Assembly (NCBI RefSeq): GCF_000188255.1
Contig: NZ_GL831080.1
Span: 355,647 to 401,938 of the forward strand
Length of the DNA stretch: 46,292 nucleotides
Direction: 5' to 3'
From: Actinobacillus ureae ATCC 25976
GTDB taxonomy: Bacteria; Pseudomonadota; Gammaproteobacteria; Enterobacterales; Pasteurellaceae
Part shown: in pieces, positions 1 through 9,416 of the stretch
Layout: each line of letters begins with the position of its first letter
Numbering within the stretch: the stretch's first letter is position 1
The notes under the pieces: generated by a model
Told to the model about the DNA's origin: nothing
Databases searched by the model: none
The model's input: the letters and a program-made list of their open reading frames with translations, nothing else
Made by a program: the position numbers and the translations under genes

Positions 1-25
1 CTATCCCAAATTCACTGTAAAAAAA

Positions 26-52
26 GACCGCTTGTTAAGATAACAAGCGGTC
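26..52 (-). terminator. Terminator built from paired uptake signals
   Basis: A perfect 12-bp stem (26-37 with 41-52, loop AGA) is followed on the minus strand by a run of T. Each arm contains the Apl-type uptake 9-mer ACAAGCGGT, once per strand. It lies just downstream of the metS/NSS transporter pair and would end their transcript. Confidence 0.8.
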
Positions 53-78
53 CACTATTTACTTATTTTTGTAAATTT

Positions 79-171
79 TTACTCTTTTGGTAAGCGTTTA
101 ACCGCAAAAGCTAAACCACCCCAAATAATCACAAGCGCAATGCTCATCATAATAATTGCTGGAGTACTCAT
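79..171 (-). CDS. metS: MetS-family small subunit of NSS transporter
   Basis: This is a 30-residue single-pass membrane protein. It starts MSTPAIIMMSIALVIIW, has one hydrophobic helix at about residues 5-22, and ends with a short basic tail (KRLPKE). The ATG lies 9 bases after the stop of the NSS transporter gene, so the two are surely co-transcribed. Small proteins of this kind (MetS) are known partners of the MetP methionine/alanine importer. Position, size and the GG-containing helix fit that family. The role in uptake is inferred from the family and its placement. Confidence 0.75.
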   Translation of the reverse strand: MSTPAIIMMSIALVIIWGGLAFAVKRLPKE

Positions 172-180
172 ACTCTTCTC

Positions 181-1698
181 CTATTCGTTTTCCAGATTAA
201 ATTCCGTTTCGTTATGCCATTTTAAGCGAGACAGAATAAACGCTACGATAACTAATGCAACTGCCATGCCCCAACCAAAGCTATTCACAAACCAACTTGG
301 ATAATTTTCGTATCCTTCGTTAGACACTTTGATCGCTTCACTGAATAACATAAAGGCTAATACCCCTGTGGTAACTACAACCGATAAGCGCCAGAATGTG
401 CCAACCTTAATTGATGAAGTCTTATTGATATGGTGACCAAGCATACTCAGTTTACCTTTCGCCACAATCGCAACTAACGAAGCAAAGGCTACCGCAACAA
501 TACCAAAGTTGTTTACAAATTTATCCATCACATCCAACATTGGTAAACCGGTTGTGGTACCGAATAACACCACAGATACCGCCATCATCGGTAAACCGAC
601 AATAAATGTTGAAGCTACACGGCCAAATTTTAATTTGTCTTGAACTGTCGCAATAATTACTTCAATTACTGAAATGAAAGAAGTTAATGCCGCAAAAGTT
701 AATGAACCGAAGAATAATACGCCAAGTAATGTTCCCATTGGTACTTCATTAATAATCGTAGGGAAAGCAAAGAATGCTAGACCGATACCGCCTTTCGCCA
801 CTTCACTCACTTCCTGACCGGCTGCGGTTGCCATAAAGCCTAATGCCGCAAACACCCCGATACCGGCTAACACTTCAAAACTGGAGTTTGCAAAGCCTAC
901 TACCATACCGGTACCGGTCAGATCCGCATCTTTCTTCAAATATGAAGAATAGGTAATCATGATACCGAAGCAAATTGAAAGCGAGAAAAAGATTTGACCA
1001 TACGCCGCAATCCATACACTCGGGTCAGCTAATTTCGTCCAATCCGGTGTAAATAACGCATTTAAGCCTTTCGCTGCCCCCGGTAAAAACAATGACGAAA
1101 TCACTAAAACAATAAACATTGTGACTAATACCGGCATCAAAATGCTTGATGATTTTGCGATACCTTTCTCTACCCCTAATGCTAATACGATTAAAGCAAT
1201 AATCCATACGGCAATAAGTGGGCCAACAACCATACCGACAAATTCAAAGCTGATACCATTTGCGATATCACCCATTTTTAAGAATTCGCCGACAAAGAAA
1301 TCAACCGGTTTATCCCCCCATGCTTTAGTCAGAGAGAAATAGGTATAAACTGCCGCCCAACCAAGTACGACCGCATAATAGATGCCGATAATTACATTTA
1401 CTAATACTTGCCACCAACCAAATACTTCAAAATGACGGTTTAAACGGCGGAATGACAATGGCGCCGCACCACGGTGACGGTGACCAATGGCAAAATCTAA
1501 AAACAATAACGGAATCCCTGCAGTTAATAGTGCCACAATGTAAGGAATAATAAATGCACCACCACCATTTTCATAAGTGGTATAAGGGAAACGCCAAATG
1601 TTTCCTAAACCAACGGCAGAACCGATGGCAGCGAGAATAAAAGCATTACGGCCGGAAAAAGTAGCACGTTTTGCTGGAGTTGCGTTGCTAGAAGACAC
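181..1698 (-). CDS. NSS-family sodium-dependent amino-acid transporter
   Basis: This is a 505-residue inner-membrane protein of the neurotransmitter:sodium symporter family, which imports amino acids with Na+. The diagnostic N-terminal motif is present at about residues 25-39 ([17 protein letters not shown]), in the helix that binds Na+ and substrate. About eleven to twelve hydrophobic helices follow. The start is a GTG preceded by GAGG with 8 bases of spacing. It is followed at once by a metS-like small gene, which favours a MetP-type methionine/alanine carrier. The substrate is not proven by sequence. The length is normal for bacterial members and nothing looks broken. Confidence 0.88.
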   Translation of the reverse strand: MSSSNATPAKRATFSGRNAFILAAIGSAVGLGNIWRFPYTTYENGGGAFIIPYIVALLTAGIPLLFLDFAIGHRHRGAAPLSFRRLNRHFEVFGWWQVLVNVIIGIYYAVVLGWAAVYTYFSLTKAWGDKPVDFFVGEFLKMGDIANGISFEFVGMVVGPLIAVWIIALIVLALGVEKGIAKSSSILMPVLVTMFIVLVISSLFLPGAAKGLNALFTPDWTKLADPSVWIAAYGQIFFSLSICFGIMITYSSYLKKDADLTGTGMVVGFANSSFEVLAGIGVFAALGFMATAAGQEVSEVAKGGIGLAFFAFPTIINEVPMGTLLGVLFFGSLTFAALTSFISVIEVIIATVQDKLKFGRVASTFIVGLPMMAVSVVLFGTTTGLPMLDVMDKFVNNFGIVAVAFASLVAIVAKGKLSMLGHHINKTSSIKVGTFWRLSVVVTTGVLAFMLFSEAIKVSNEGYENYPSWFVNSFGWGMAVALVIVAFILSRLKWHNETEFNLENE

Positions 1699-1710
1699 GA
1701 GAGATACCTC

Positions 1711-2032
1711 AAATGTTAAATATTAAACACACTAAGTTTTTATTTGAATAAAAGAAAATTGGTTGCGAATAGAGCTCGCAAGGGCAAGAAATATGCCGAA
1801 GAATTGTTAAGAAGTAAAGAGAATAAAATAAAATATAGAAGTGTATTTTTAGAATTTAACAGTGATTTAAAACTGGAAAATTGTTATCTATTTAGCATAT
1901 TAATCTAATATCAATATAGATTCAGATGTTTATATAAATTCATTGTTAAATTTGTAGCACAACTGTTTGAATTCTATTAGCTCAAAAAATAAACTAAAAT
2001 AGAACAATAGTACGAGTCAAATCCACAAAAAC
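1711..2032. other. AT-rich intergenic stretch, no gene seen
   Basis: About 320 bases lie between the NSS transporter start and the terminator of the CNNM-type gene. The stretch is strongly AT-rich and I see no credible reading frame in it. It must hold the transporter promoter, read leftward, but no single -35/-10 pair stands out enough to call. Confidence 0.5.
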
Positions 2033-2074
2033 AAGCGGTCGATTTTGCAAAAAATTTTACCAAATCGACCGCTT
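2033..2074 (-). terminator. Terminator with paired uptake signals
   Basis: A 13-bp stem (2033-2045 with 2062-2074) has arms reading AAGCGGTCGATTT and its complement, with an A/T-rich loop. It begins 7 bases after the stop of the CNNM/CorC-like gene on the minus strand, so it most likely terminates that transcript. The left arm is part of a full Apl-type uptake signal at 2031-2039. Confidence 0.65.
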
Positions 2075-2080
2075 ACCGGC

Positions 2081-3355
2081 TTAGCCTTCTTCCGGTGGGG
2101 AAATTGGCTCAACTTTTGCTTGTTTCACCATATTTTCTGCCACTTCCAACACCGTCACTTTTAAATTGTTCAGTTCAAATTGAGTGTCTTCATCTGGAAT
2201 CTTTTCAAGATGTTCCAAAATTAAACCATTGAAAGTCCGTACTTCATCTACCGGTAAATTCCAGCCAAACAACTTATTCAGATCACGTAAATTTGCCGAG
2301 CCTTCAATAATGACCGAACCATCCGATTGTTGCTTCACTTCCTCTTCCAAACTTGGAGCTGTTGAGGTAGTGAATTCGCCGACAATCTCTTCCAAAATAT
2401 CTTCTAAAGTGACTAAACCTTTAATATCGCCATATTCATCAACGACCAAACCGATACGTTCTTTATTGGTTTTAAAATTCATTAACTGAGTCGTTAAAGG
2501 CGTACCTTCCGGAATAAAATAAACCTCATCCACGGCACGAATGAGCGCTTCCTTACTTGGTTCGTCTTTTTCTAACAGCAAGCGGAAAGCCTCTCGTACA
2601 CGCAACATACCCAGCACATTTTTATCCATATTACCTTTATACAGCACCACTCGAGCATGTGCGGCGTGGTTTAATTGACGCATAATGGATTTCCAATCGT
2701 CATCAATATCAATACCGCCAATATCGTTGCGAGGTACCATAATATCTTCGACCGTCACTTTTTCCATATCTAGAATAGAAATCAGCATTTCTTGGTGTTC
2801 GCTCGGAATAAATTTCCCTGCTTCCAATACCACGCCACGCAATTCTTCCGCACTTAATCCGGTATTTTCATCTTTTTTAACACGTAATAATTTCATTAAA
2901 GCGCTAATGATTAAATTCATTAAAAATACTAACGGCATTAATAATTTTTTTAATGGCGTTAGGATATAACTAGCAAAAAAACCGATTTTTTCCGGATAAA
3001 TCGCCGCAATGGTTTTCGGTAAAATTTCTGAGAAAACCAGCATTACAAAGGTCAATGCACCGGTTGCAATCGCCACACCGGCATCACCGGCTAAACGCAT
3101 ACCAATCACTGTAGCAATCGCAGAAGCGGCAATATTGACTAAGTTATTACAAATAAGGATAAGACTGAGTAATACATCCGTCTTGTTGAGAAGTTTTTCC
3201 GCAAGTTTCGCCCCTTTGTGACCGCTTTCGGCAAGGTGACGCATTTTATAGCGGTTGAGCGACATGAGCCCTGTTTCAGAACTTGAGAAAAATGCAGAAA
3301 GGAATAAAAGAATTGTGAGTGAAATAAAAAGAGTACTCAGGGGAATACTGTCCAA
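2081..3355 (-). CDS. CNNM/CorC-family membrane protein (YfjD/CorB type)
   Basis: This is a 424-residue protein. An N-terminal DUF21/CNNM membrane domain (about residues 1-180, four hydrophobic segments) is followed by a paired CBS domain (about 200-330, including VPRNDI and VVDEYGDIKGLVTLEDILEE) and a C-terminal CorC_HlyC domain. Such proteins are linked to Mg2+/Co2+ transport or resistance. The start is TTG: an AGGA at 3365-3368 sits 9 bases upstream, and no ATG occurs before residue 31, inside the first membrane segment. ypjD lies just upstream on the same strand, the same neighbour pair as in Escherichia coli. The transported ion is not shown by the sequence. Confidence 0.85.
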   Translation of the reverse strand: MDSIPLSTLFISLTILLFLSAFFSSSETGLMSLNRYKMRHLAESGHKGAKLAEKLLNKTDVLLSLILICNNLVNIAASAIATVIGMRLAGDAGVAIATGALTFVMLVFSEILPKTIAAIYPEKIGFFASYILTPLKKLLMPLVFLMNLIISALMKLLRVKKDENTGLSAEELRGVVLEAGKFIPSEHQEMLISILDMEKVTVEDIMVPRNDIGGIDIDDDWKSIMRQLNHAAHARVVLYKGNMDKNVLGMLRVREAFRLLLEKDEPSKEALIRAVDEVYFIPEGTPLTTQLMNFKTNKERIGLVVDEYGDIKGLVTLEDILEEIVGEFTTSTAPSLEEEVKQQSDGSVIIEGSANLRDLNKLFGWNLPVDEVRTFNGLILEHLEKIPDEDTQFELNNLKVTVLEVAENMVKQAKVEPISPPEEG

Positions 3356-3447
3356 AATAAAAGTCCTATATAAATGAATAATTAAGCGGCCAAATTTGAA
3401 AAATAATTTGCAAAAAATACAGAAAATCCGACCGCTTCCGCTCGTGA

Positions 3448-4245
3448 TTATGAAATCACATGACTACCGAAATAACCGACAGTCAATAATATTGTACCTA
3501 AAATTGAATAAATTAGCACCCGATTTCCACGCCAACGGAATTTCCATTGTCCGAGTAATAAAATCGTATAAACAATCCAAGCGATAAACGAAAAAATCGC
3601 TTTGTGAATTTGTTCCGGCACAAAGAAATTATGCAGATAAATCATACCGGAAATTAACGTTACCGTCAGCATCGCCTGTGCTGCTAACGTCAAGGTAAAG
3701 AAATGACGCTCAACCGTCATTAACGGTGGCAACATACTGCAAAACACCGGCTTTTTACTTTTCAGTTTTTTATCTAACCACTTTAATTGTAAGGCATACA
3801 GTAAAGCTAAAAAGAACAACGCATAAGAAAACAATGCAATACCTAAATGGAATACCAAGCTCGGATTATCCGCTAAGTTTTTAATAAAATTCCCTGTCGC
3901 AAAACTTGAAACCACCACGCTGCAAATACCAAAGGTATAAACAACCATAAGCGGAAACCAAATCGTTCTCCAGCGAGGTAACGCCAGTGTCGCAAACGCA
4001 CTGAGCAAGAAACTCATCAACGAATTGACATTAGAAAGCGAAAAGTCTTGTCCGTTCTCTGTTGAAATAAATTCTTGAGACAAGCTAATCGCATGAAATA
4101 ACACAGCAAGTAAACTGATACCAAAAACCGCTTTAATATTCGGTTTTTGGTTATTAGCTCGATTCTCTAAATTGGCTACGGTTGGCGCCACCCATAATAA
4201 AGCGCCTAAATAAGCAAGGATCGCTAAAATAGCAAATAACATCAT
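3448..4245 (-). CDS. ypjD: Cytochrome c assembly-like membrane protein YpjD
   Basis: This 265-residue integral membrane protein has about eight hydrophobic helices. It belongs to the CcmC/CcsA-like 'cytochrome c assembly' family and is closest to the YpjD/HemX-type branch by size and layout. Histidines lie in or next to membrane segments (LFHAISL, VFHLGIAL, HKAIF), as in haem-handling relatives, but the tryptophan-rich motif of true CcmC is not evident. Two ATGs stand in tandem at the start; the first was taken. It is followed by the CNNM/CorC-type gene. Its exact role is unknown even in E. coli. Confidence 0.8.
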   Translation of the reverse strand: MMLFAILAILAYLGALLWVAPTVANLENRANNQKPNIKAVFGISLLAVLFHAISLSQEFISTENGQDFSLSNVNSLMSFLLSAFATLALPRWRTIWFPLMVVYTFGICSVVVSSFATGNFIKNLADNPSLVFHLGIALFSYALFFLALLYALQLKWLDKKLKSKKPVFCSMLPPLMTVERHFFTLTLAAQAMLTVTLISGMIYLHNFFVPEQIHKAIFSFIAWIVYTILLLGQWKFRWRGNRVLIYSILGTILLTVGYFGSHVIS

Positions 4246-4433
4246 CGTCCCGTGTTTAACGTAAAATAAGAATAATTTTCAGCTAGGTGATAAAAGTACC
4301 AGTTTTATCTCTTTTTTGCTATGGTTAGTGGTCAAATTACCTAGAAAAAATTAGTATAATTTACCTTATATCAAACCCAAGTGAGAGATCTTTTCCCTAT
4401 ACCGACATATTTTAGAAAAATCCGATTTTCTCT

Positions 4434-4462
4434 TTGACTATTTTGCTTTCTATCTGTAGTAT
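4434..4462 (+). promoter_or_regulatory. Candidate yceD promoter very close to the start codon
   Basis: TTGACT at 4434-4439 and TAGTAT at 4457-4462 are separated by exactly 17 bases. A start point 6-8 bases after the -10 box would fall at about 4469, only about 3 bases before the yceD ATG at 4472. There is no Shine-Dalgarno sequence in GTACGCCTT just before the ATG. A second -10-like box, TATAAT at 4355-4360, lies further upstream and could drive a longer leader. Confidence 0.5.
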
Positions 4463-4471
4463 GTACGCCTT

Positions 4472-4996
4472 ATGCAAAAGGTAAAACTACCCCTCACCAT
4501 TGACCCATATAAAGACGCACAGCGTCGAATGGATTACGAAGGCTACATTTCAAGTGGTCTCCTTAGTCGTTTGGGTGAATCTGTGAGCAATGTGCTAAGC
4601 GATGCACAAGTTACTCTCTCGTTATATATCGATCCGCAACGCTTAACCGTCATTAAAGGGACGGCTAAAGTTGAGGTGGAATTTGATTGCCAACGATGCG
4701 GTAACCCGTTTACACAAACACTCGACTGTTCATTTTGTTTCAGTCCAGTGTCTAATATGGATCAGGCGGACAATTTGCCCGAAATTTATGAACCTATCGA
4801 AGTAAACGAGTTTGGTGAAGTAAATTTATTAGATATGATTGAAGATGAGTTTATCATTGAATTACCTCTAGTCCCGATGCATAGTGAAGAACACTGTGAA
4901 GTGTCCGTGAGTGAACAGGTGTTTGGCGAATTGCCTGAAGAATTGGCGAAGAAACCCAACCCGTTCGCTGTATTAGCTAATTTAAAGAAAAACTAG
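4472..4996 (+). CDS. yceD: YceD (DUF177), 23S rRNA accumulation protein
   Basis: This 174-residue protein closely matches E. coli YceD in my memory: the opening MQKVKLPLTIDP, the CQRCGNPF cysteine pair (C73, C76), YEPIEVNEFGE, and the ending KPNPFAVLANLKK. YceD is needed for normal 23S rRNA levels. Its gene stands directly before rpmF in most gamma-proteobacteria, as here (gap 17 bases). No Shine-Dalgarno sequence precedes the ATG, but the match begins at this methionine. The cysteines suggest metal binding, which I infer. Confidence 0.93.
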   Translation: MQKVKLPLTIDPYKDAQRRMDYEGYISSGLLSRLGESVSNVLSDAQVTLSLYIDPQRLTVIKGTAKVEVEFDCQRCGNPFTQTLDCSFCFSPVSNMDQADNLPEIYEPIEVNEFGEVNLLDMIEDEFIIELPLVPMHSEEHCEVSVSEQVFGELPEELAKKPNPFAVLANLKKN

Positions 4997-5013
4997 ATCT
5001 AGGAGTATAGCCA

Positions 5014-5184
5014 ATGGCTGTTCAACAAAATAAGAAATCTCGTTCACGTCGTGATATGCGTCGTTCACACGATGCATTAACAACAGCAGCAGTTTCAGTA
5101 GATAAAACAACTGGTGAAACTCACTTACGTCACCACGTAACTGCTGACGGTTACTACCGTGGTCGTAAAGTAATCAACAAATAA
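5014..5184 (+). CDS. rpmF: 50S ribosomal protein L32
   Basis: A 56-codon gene encodes L32, a late-assembling protein of the large ribosomal subunit. It opens [20 protein letters not shown] and ends GRKVINK, the normal full length in gamma-proteobacteria. A strong AGGAG at 5001-5005 precedes the ATG by 8 bases. It sits between yceD and plsX, the classical operon order, linking ribosome synthesis to phospholipid synthesis. Confidence 0.97.
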   Translation: MAVQQNKKSRSRRDMRRSHDALTTAAVSVDKTTGETHLRHHVTADGYYRGRKVINK

Positions 5185-5208
5185 TCTCGGTTAGTTTCGA
5201 GGTATCAG

Positions 5209-6243
5209 TTGAATCGTCTAACCCTTGCGTTAGATGTGATGGGCGGGGACTTTGGTCCCCGTGTTACTATCCCTGCATTATCTCTAGCATTGGCACAAAA
5301 TCCGATGCTATCTTTTATACTATTTGGTGATCAGCGCCAAGCAAGTCCTTTTCTGAATGCTCTTCCTAACGATCAGTTAAAACGTGTTCAATTTGTCCAT
5401 ACGCCGCATACTATTGATGCAAATCTTCCTTTTATGCAAGCATTGCGAAAAAGTAAAGGAAGTTCTATGCGTTTGGCATTAGAAGCTGTCGCTAATGGTG
5501 AAGCACAAGGTTGCATTAGCGGTGGAAATACCGCTGCATTAATGGGCTTAGCGAAAATATTAATAGAACCGCTACCAAATATTGAACGACTGGCACTTGC
5601 CACACTTATTCCGAGTATGAATGGAAAATCGAGTGTAATGCTTGATTTGGGTGCAAATGTAGAGGCTGACAGCGATTTACTTATCCAGTTTGCCGAAATG
5701 GGCAATATTTTTGCCGAAGTGATGCTAGATTTAGTTTATCCGCGTTTAGCACTATTAAATATCGGCGTAGAAAATAGCAAAGGTACACAAACTATTCGTA
5801 ATACGGATAAACGTTTACAACTACGCAATGATTTAAATTATATCGGTTTTCTAGAAAGTGATAAGCTGATGAATAATATGGCGGATGTCATTGTTTGTGA
5901 TGGATTTACCGGTAATATCGCTCTAAAAGCAGTAGAAGGATCCGCCAAAAATATTCTTTCACTATTAAAAAGATCCTCTGAAGGTTCTTTTATTTGTCAA
6001 AGTACTAAACGTTATTTATTACGAGCTATTTTTTATCGCTCTTATCGAAAATTGCAACAAATTAATCCGGATCGCCATAATGGAGCAACCTTACTTGGAT
6101 TATCTTCTGTGGTGGTAAAAAGCCATGGTGGAGCAAGCACTAATGCATATTTTTATGCGATAGATCACGCAATTGGGCAGATCCAAAGGCAAATTCCTGA
6201 TAAAATTTCGCAAGGTTTAAACAAATTACATCAAAATTTATAG
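5209..6243 (+). CDS. plsX: Phosphate acyltransferase PlsX
   Basis: This 344-residue enzyme makes acyl-phosphate from acyl-ACP and phosphate for phospholipid synthesis at the membrane surface. It begins NRLTLALDVMGGDFGP, the family's N-terminal signature, and contains the glycine-rich SGGNTAALM and DGFTGNIALK motifs. The start is TTG at 5209, preceded by CGAGG with 6 bases of spacing; the E. coli protein begins at the same place, so no residues are missing. It lies 24 bases after rpmF and 10 before fabH. Confidence 0.96.
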   Translation: MNRLTLALDVMGGDFGPRVTIPALSLALAQNPMLSFILFGDQRQASPFLNALPNDQLKRVQFVHTPHTIDANLPFMQALRKSKGSSMRLALEAVANGEAQGCISGGNTAALMGLAKILIEPLPNIERLALATLIPSMNGKSSVMLDLGANVEADSDLLIQFAEMGNIFAEVMLDLVYPRLALLNIGVENSKGTQTIRNTDKRLQLRNDLNYIGFLESDKLMNNMADVIVCDGFTGNIALKAVEGSAKNILSLLKRSSEGSFICQSTKRYLLRAIFYRSYRKLQQINPDRHNGATLLGLSSVVVKSHGGASTNAYFYAIDHAIGQIQRQIPDKISQGLNKLHQNL

Positions 6244-6253
6244 AGAATAAAAT

Positions 6254-7204
6254 ATGTACAGCAAAATTTTAGCAACAGGTAGTTATTTACCTGCTCAAAT
6301 TCGTACTAATGCTGATTTAGAAAAGATGGTCGATACTACTGATGAGTGGATTTTCACTCGTTCCGGTATGAAAGAGCGTCGTATTGCTGCTGCAGATGAA
6401 ACAGTTGCGACGATGGGCGCACAAGCGGCTAAAAAAGCACTAGAAATGGCAAAAATTGATCACAATGAAATTGATCTGATCGTAGTTGGTACTACCACAA
6501 ATTCGCACGCTTATCCGAGTGCAGCTTGCCAAATTCAAGGTATGCTAGAGATTAAAGATGCGATTGCTTTTGATGTGGCTGCCGCTTGTACGGGTTTTGT
6601 TTATGCGTTAAGTGTTGCTGATCAATTTGTGCGTACCGGAAAAGTAAAAAAAGCTTTGGTTATCGGTTCTGATTTAAACTCTCGTGCATTGGATGAAACC
6701 GATCGTAGTACGGTTGTGTTATTCGGTGACGGAGCCGGTGCGGTTATTCTTGAAGCAAGTGAAGAGCAAGGTATTATTTCAACTCACTTACATTCATCTT
6801 CCGATAGTGAATATATGCTTGCCCTACCGGCACAAAAACGTGGTAATGAGAAATCCGGCTTTATTCAAATGCAGGGCAATGCCACCTTTAAATTAGCGGT
6901 AGGACAGCTTTCAAGCGTAGTGGAAGAAACGCTTGAAGCGAATAACTTACAAAAATCGGATTTAGACTGGTTAGTACCGCACCAAGCGAATATTCGTATT
7001 ATTGCGGCAACCGCAAAAAAACTCGAAATGGATATGTCGCAAGTGGTATTAACTGTTGAGAAATATGGTAACAATAGTGCGGCAACCGTTCCTGTTGCGT
7101 TAGATGAAGCGGTTCGTGACGGACGTATTCAACGCGGCCAATTATTGTTACTTGAAGCATTTGGTGGCGGTTGGACTTGGGGTTCTGCCCTTGTTCGTTT
7201 TTAA
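6254..7204 (+). CDS. fabH: Beta-ketoacyl-ACP synthase III
   Basis: FabH (316 residues) starts fatty-acid synthesis by condensing acetyl-CoA with malonyl-ACP. The catalytic triad is visible: C112 in [13 protein letters not shown]243 in VPHQANIRI and N273 in [10 protein letters not shown]. The full thiolase fold is present and the length is standard. It follows plsX in the yceD-rpmF-plsX-fabH operon. The usual next genes (fabD, fabG, acpP) are absent; trmB follows instead, so the operon is split here compared with E. coli. Confidence 0.97.
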   Translation: MYSKILATGSYLPAQIRTNADLEKMVDTTDEWIFTRSGMKERRIAAADETVATMGAQAAKKALEMAKIDHNEIDLIVVGTTTNSHAYPSAACQIQGMLEIKDAIAFDVAAACTGFVYALSVADQFVRTGKVKKALVIGSDLNSRALDETDRSTVVLFGDGAGAVILEASEEQGIISTHLHSSSDSEYMLALPAQKRGNEKSGFIQMQGNATFKLAVGQLSSVVEETLEANNLQKSDLDWLVPHQANIRIIAATAKKLEMDMSQVVLTVEKYGNNSAATVPVALDEAVRDGRIQRGQLLLLEAFGGGWTWGSALVRF

Positions 7205-7251
7205 CCAATATCGTCTCTAACAAGCGGTCAAAAAAGATAGAATTTTTACAA

Positions 7252-8013
7252 ATGTCAGAAAAACAAACTTTTGCAGATAAAAAACGTAAAACAGTAGAAC
7301 AAGCCGAATTCACCGAAGACGGTCGCTATCTTCGTAAAGTGCGTAGTTTCGTATTACGCACCGGACGTTTGAGCGATTACCAACGTGATATGATGAATAA
7401 CAACTGGGCGAGTCTCGGCTTAGATTATCAAAACACACCTTTTAATTTTGAACAAATTTTTGGTAACAACAATCCGGTCGTGTTAGAAATCGGCTTCGGT
7501 ATGGGACGTTCATTGGTTGAAATGGCGGAACAAAATCTGGATCGTAACTACATTGGGATTGAAGTACATACGCCGGGTGTCGGCGCTTGCATCGCTTATG
7601 CGTTGGAAAAAGGCGTCAAAAACTTGCGTGTAATTTGCCATGATGCGACTGAAATCTTACGTGATGCGATTGCTGACGGTGCATTAGGCGGTTTACAACT
7701 TTATTTTCCGGATCCGTGGCAAAAAGCGAAACACCATAAACGCCGTATTGTACAGCCGGAATTTATCACTCGAGTGCTGACTAAATTAAGTGATAATGGT
7801 TTTATCCACTTTGCAACAGACTGGGAAAACTACGCAGAACATATGTTGGGAGTATTACGTCAATTCGATAAGGAACTACGCAATACTTCAGAAACTAACG
7901 ATTTTATTCCACGCTCGGATTTTCGTCCTTTAACCAAGTTTGAGGAACGCGGTCATCGTCTTGGACACGGTGTGTGGGACTTATATTTCGTTAAACAAGT
8001 ACAATCAGTTTAA
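7252..8013 (+). CDS. trmB: tRNA (guanine-N7-)-methyltransferase
   Basis: TrmB methylates G46 of tRNAs using S-adenosylmethionine. The motif [14 protein letters not shown] binds the cofactor, [19 protein letters not shown] is the family active-site block, and the ending [14 protein letters not shown] is typical. The frame is open from 7171, but that start overlaps fabH. The ATG at 7252 gives [10 protein letters not shown] and 253 residues, near the usual length, although its Shine-Dalgarno sequence is weak. An Apl uptake signal lies just before it (7219-7227). yggL follows, the same pair as in E. coli. Confidence 0.93.
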   Translation: MSEKQTFADKKRKTVEQAEFTEDGRYLRKVRSFVLRTGRLSDYQRDMMNNNWASLGLDYQNTPFNFEQIFGNNNPVVLEIGFGMGRSLVEMAEQNLDRNYIGIEVHTPGVGACIAYALEKGVKNLRVICHDATEILRDAIADGALGGLQLYFPDPWQKAKHHKRRIVQPEFITRVLTKLSDNGFIHFATDWENYAEHMLGVLRQFDKELRNTSETNDFIPRSDFRPLTKFEERGHRLGHGVWDLYFVKQVQSV

Positions 8014-8059
8014 CGATTGATTTTAACTATCCATTCTCATTAAATAAGGGGAGATACAA

Positions 8060-8401
8060 ATGGCTATTCAACGTAACGCGCGTCAGCGTAAAAAAATGCA
8101 CTTAGCAGAATTCCAAGAATTAGGCTTCTTAGTAAAATTCCAATTTGCAGAAAACACAGGGATTGATCAAATTGATTTAACTGTCGATCGTTTTATCGCA
8201 GAAGTTATCAAACCAAACGGCTTAGCTTATGAAGGTAGCGGTTACTTACACTGGGAAGGTTTAGTTTGCTTAGAAAAATTAGGCAAATGTGATGAATCTC
8301 ACCAACAATTAGTAAAAACTTGGTTAGAAAACAATGGCTTAACTCAAGTTGAAGTAAGCGATTTATTCGATATTTGGTGGGACTACCCAGTTCAAGGCTA
8401 A
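8060..8401 (+). CDS. yggL: YggL family 50S ribosome-binding protein
   Basis: This 113-residue soluble protein is of the YggL/DUF469 family. It shows the basic start AIQRNARQRKKMHLAEFQELGF and the block GYLHWEGLVCLE. Relatives bind the large ribosomal subunit, and the detailed function is unknown. A GGGGAG Shine-Dalgarno sequence precedes the ATG. It sits 46 bases behind trmB and is followed by a strong hairpin, so trmB-yggL probably ends here. Confidence 0.88.
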   Translation: MAIQRNARQRKKMHLAEFQELGFLVKFQFAENTGIDQIDLTVDRFIAEVIKPNGLAYEGSGYLHWEGLVCLEKLGKCDESHQQLVKTWLENNGLTQVEVSDLFDIWWDYPVQG

Positions 8402-8413
8402 TACTTTAGCGAC

Positions 8414-8456
8414 AAGCGATTAGATTTTGCAAAAAAATTGCAAAATCCGACCGCTT
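8414..8456 (+). terminator. Terminator after yggL
   Basis: Nested complementary arms AAGCG(8414-8418)/CGCTT(8452-8456) and ATTTTGCAA(8424-8432)/TTGCAAAAT(8438-8446) are followed by a short T-containing tail. The outer parts are degenerate uptake-signal cores, the local terminator style. Confidence 0.5.
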
Positions 8457-8466
8457 TCTATCATGA

Positions 8467-8486
8467 GGGCGGGTATATTCCCGCCC
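8467..8486. other. GC-rich hairpin between yggL and yggT
   Basis: GGGCGGG (8467-8473) pairs with CCCGCCC (8480-8486) around a 6-base loop. It is very GC-rich for this genome and stands about 40 bases before the yggT start. It has no T tract on the plus strand, so it may be an RNA-stabilising or regulatory hairpin rather than a terminator. Confidence 0.5.
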
Positions 8487-8524
8487 GAATAGTTTATAAA
8501 GACATTTTTATAAGAGGAAGATAG

Positions 8525-9058
8525 ATGGAATTTCTAGCCCCTGTTCTTTCGATCGTTATCGGCTTTTTTAGCTTCGTATTAATTTTGCGTACTTGGCTGC
8601 AATTCTGCCGTGTTGATCCTTATATGCCGTTATCACAATCGCTATTACGTCTTACCTCACCACTAGTCAATCCGGTAAGCAAAGTGATCCCGACCGTAAA
8701 AAATATTAACTTTGCCGCATTACTGATTGCGTTGCTATTACTTGCATTCGAGAAATTTGTGCTAGGTGTACCTGTTGCAATGGCAGTCCTGACTGGCTTA
8801 TTAGGTGTGGTGAAAACCTTTGGTCAGATTCTATTTTTCACCACTTTAATTCGTGCCTTAATGAGTTGGGTGACACGTGGCGATCATCCGTTAGATTATA
8901 TGGTGGCACAAATTACCGAGCCGGTATTAGGCTTTATCCGTAAATTATTACCGCGTACCGGTATGTTGGATTTTTCGGTGATGGTACTCGGGTTCGGCTT
9001 AATTCTTCTAAATAACCTTTTTTATAGTATATTTGGCGTGCTTTGGGCGGTTGCTTAA
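8525..9058 (+). CDS. yggT: YggT family membrane protein
   Basis: This 177-residue membrane protein is made of two copies of the YggT repeat, each with two hydrophobic helices (LILRTWLQFC near residue 20; LIRALMSWVTRGDHPLDYM near residue 115). YggT proteins are implicated in osmotic or ion homeostasis and envelope functions, without a firm biochemical role. AGAGGAAG provides the ribosome site 4-6 bases before the ATG. Its stop codon directly abuts the ATG of yggU, so the two are translationally linked. Confidence 0.88.
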   Translation: MEFLAPVLSIVIGFFSFVLILRTWLQFCRVDPYMPLSQSLLRLTSPLVNPVSKVIPTVKNINFAALLIALLLLAFEKFVLGVPVAMAVLTGLLGVVKTFGQILFFTTLIRALMSWVTRGDHPLDYMVAQITEPVLGFIRKLLPRTGMLDFSVMVLGFGLILLNNLFYSIFGVLWAVA

Positions 9059-9358
9059 ATGGAAGCAGTAGAACGTATTGAAAATCCGTGTGGCATCCGC
9101 CTGCGGATTTTTCTACAACCCAAGGCAAGTCGCGATCAAATTGTCGGTTTACACGATAATGAACTCAAAATTGCGATTACCACACCACCGGTCGACGGTG
9201 CGGCTAATGCGCATTTGCTGAAATATTTAAGCAAGTTATTTAAAGTACCTAAAAGTAGTATCGTGCTAGAGAAAGGCGAGCTACAGCGACATAAGCAATT
9301 ATTTGTGCCGGAGCCGAAGTTGCTTCCGAAAGAAATCGAAGTATTGCTGAATAAATAA
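9059..9358 (+). CDS. yggU: YggU family protein (DUF167)
   Basis: This 99-residue cytosolic protein has the DUF167 signature [20 protein letters not shown]...[17 protein letters not shown]. The family is conserved from bacteria to man, and its function is unresolved. The ATG follows the yggT TAA with no gap. A strong symmetrical terminator stands just after the stop. Confidence 0.9.
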   Translation: MEAVERIENPCGIRLRIFLQPKASRDQIVGLHDNELKIAITTPPVDGAANAHLLKYLSKLFKVPKSSIVLEKGELQRHKQLFVPEPKLLPKEIEVLLNK

Positions 9359-9363
9359 AAAAA

Positions 9364-9401
9364 CGGTGGGATGTTTGCAAAGTTTTGCAGAAATCCCACC
9401 G
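9364..9401. terminator. Bidirectional terminator between yggU and ccp
   Basis: CGGTGGGAT (9364-9372) pairs with ATCCCACCG (9393-9401). A run of seven A precedes it (a T run for leftward transcription) and GCTTGTTTAT follows. It lies between convergent genes and probably serves both, better for the minus strand. Confidence 0.7.
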
Positions 9402-9416
9402 CTTGTTTATGTGAAA

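Noticed and set aside
3384-3438. Hairpin between ypjD and the CNNM-type gene as a terminator
   Set aside because: Only six bases (AAGCGG/CCGCTT) pair reliably across a long loop; both genes probably share a transcript.
7171-7251. Longer trmB start overlapping fabH
   Set aside because: The extra residues come from fabH codons in another frame; homology begins after the ATG at 7252.
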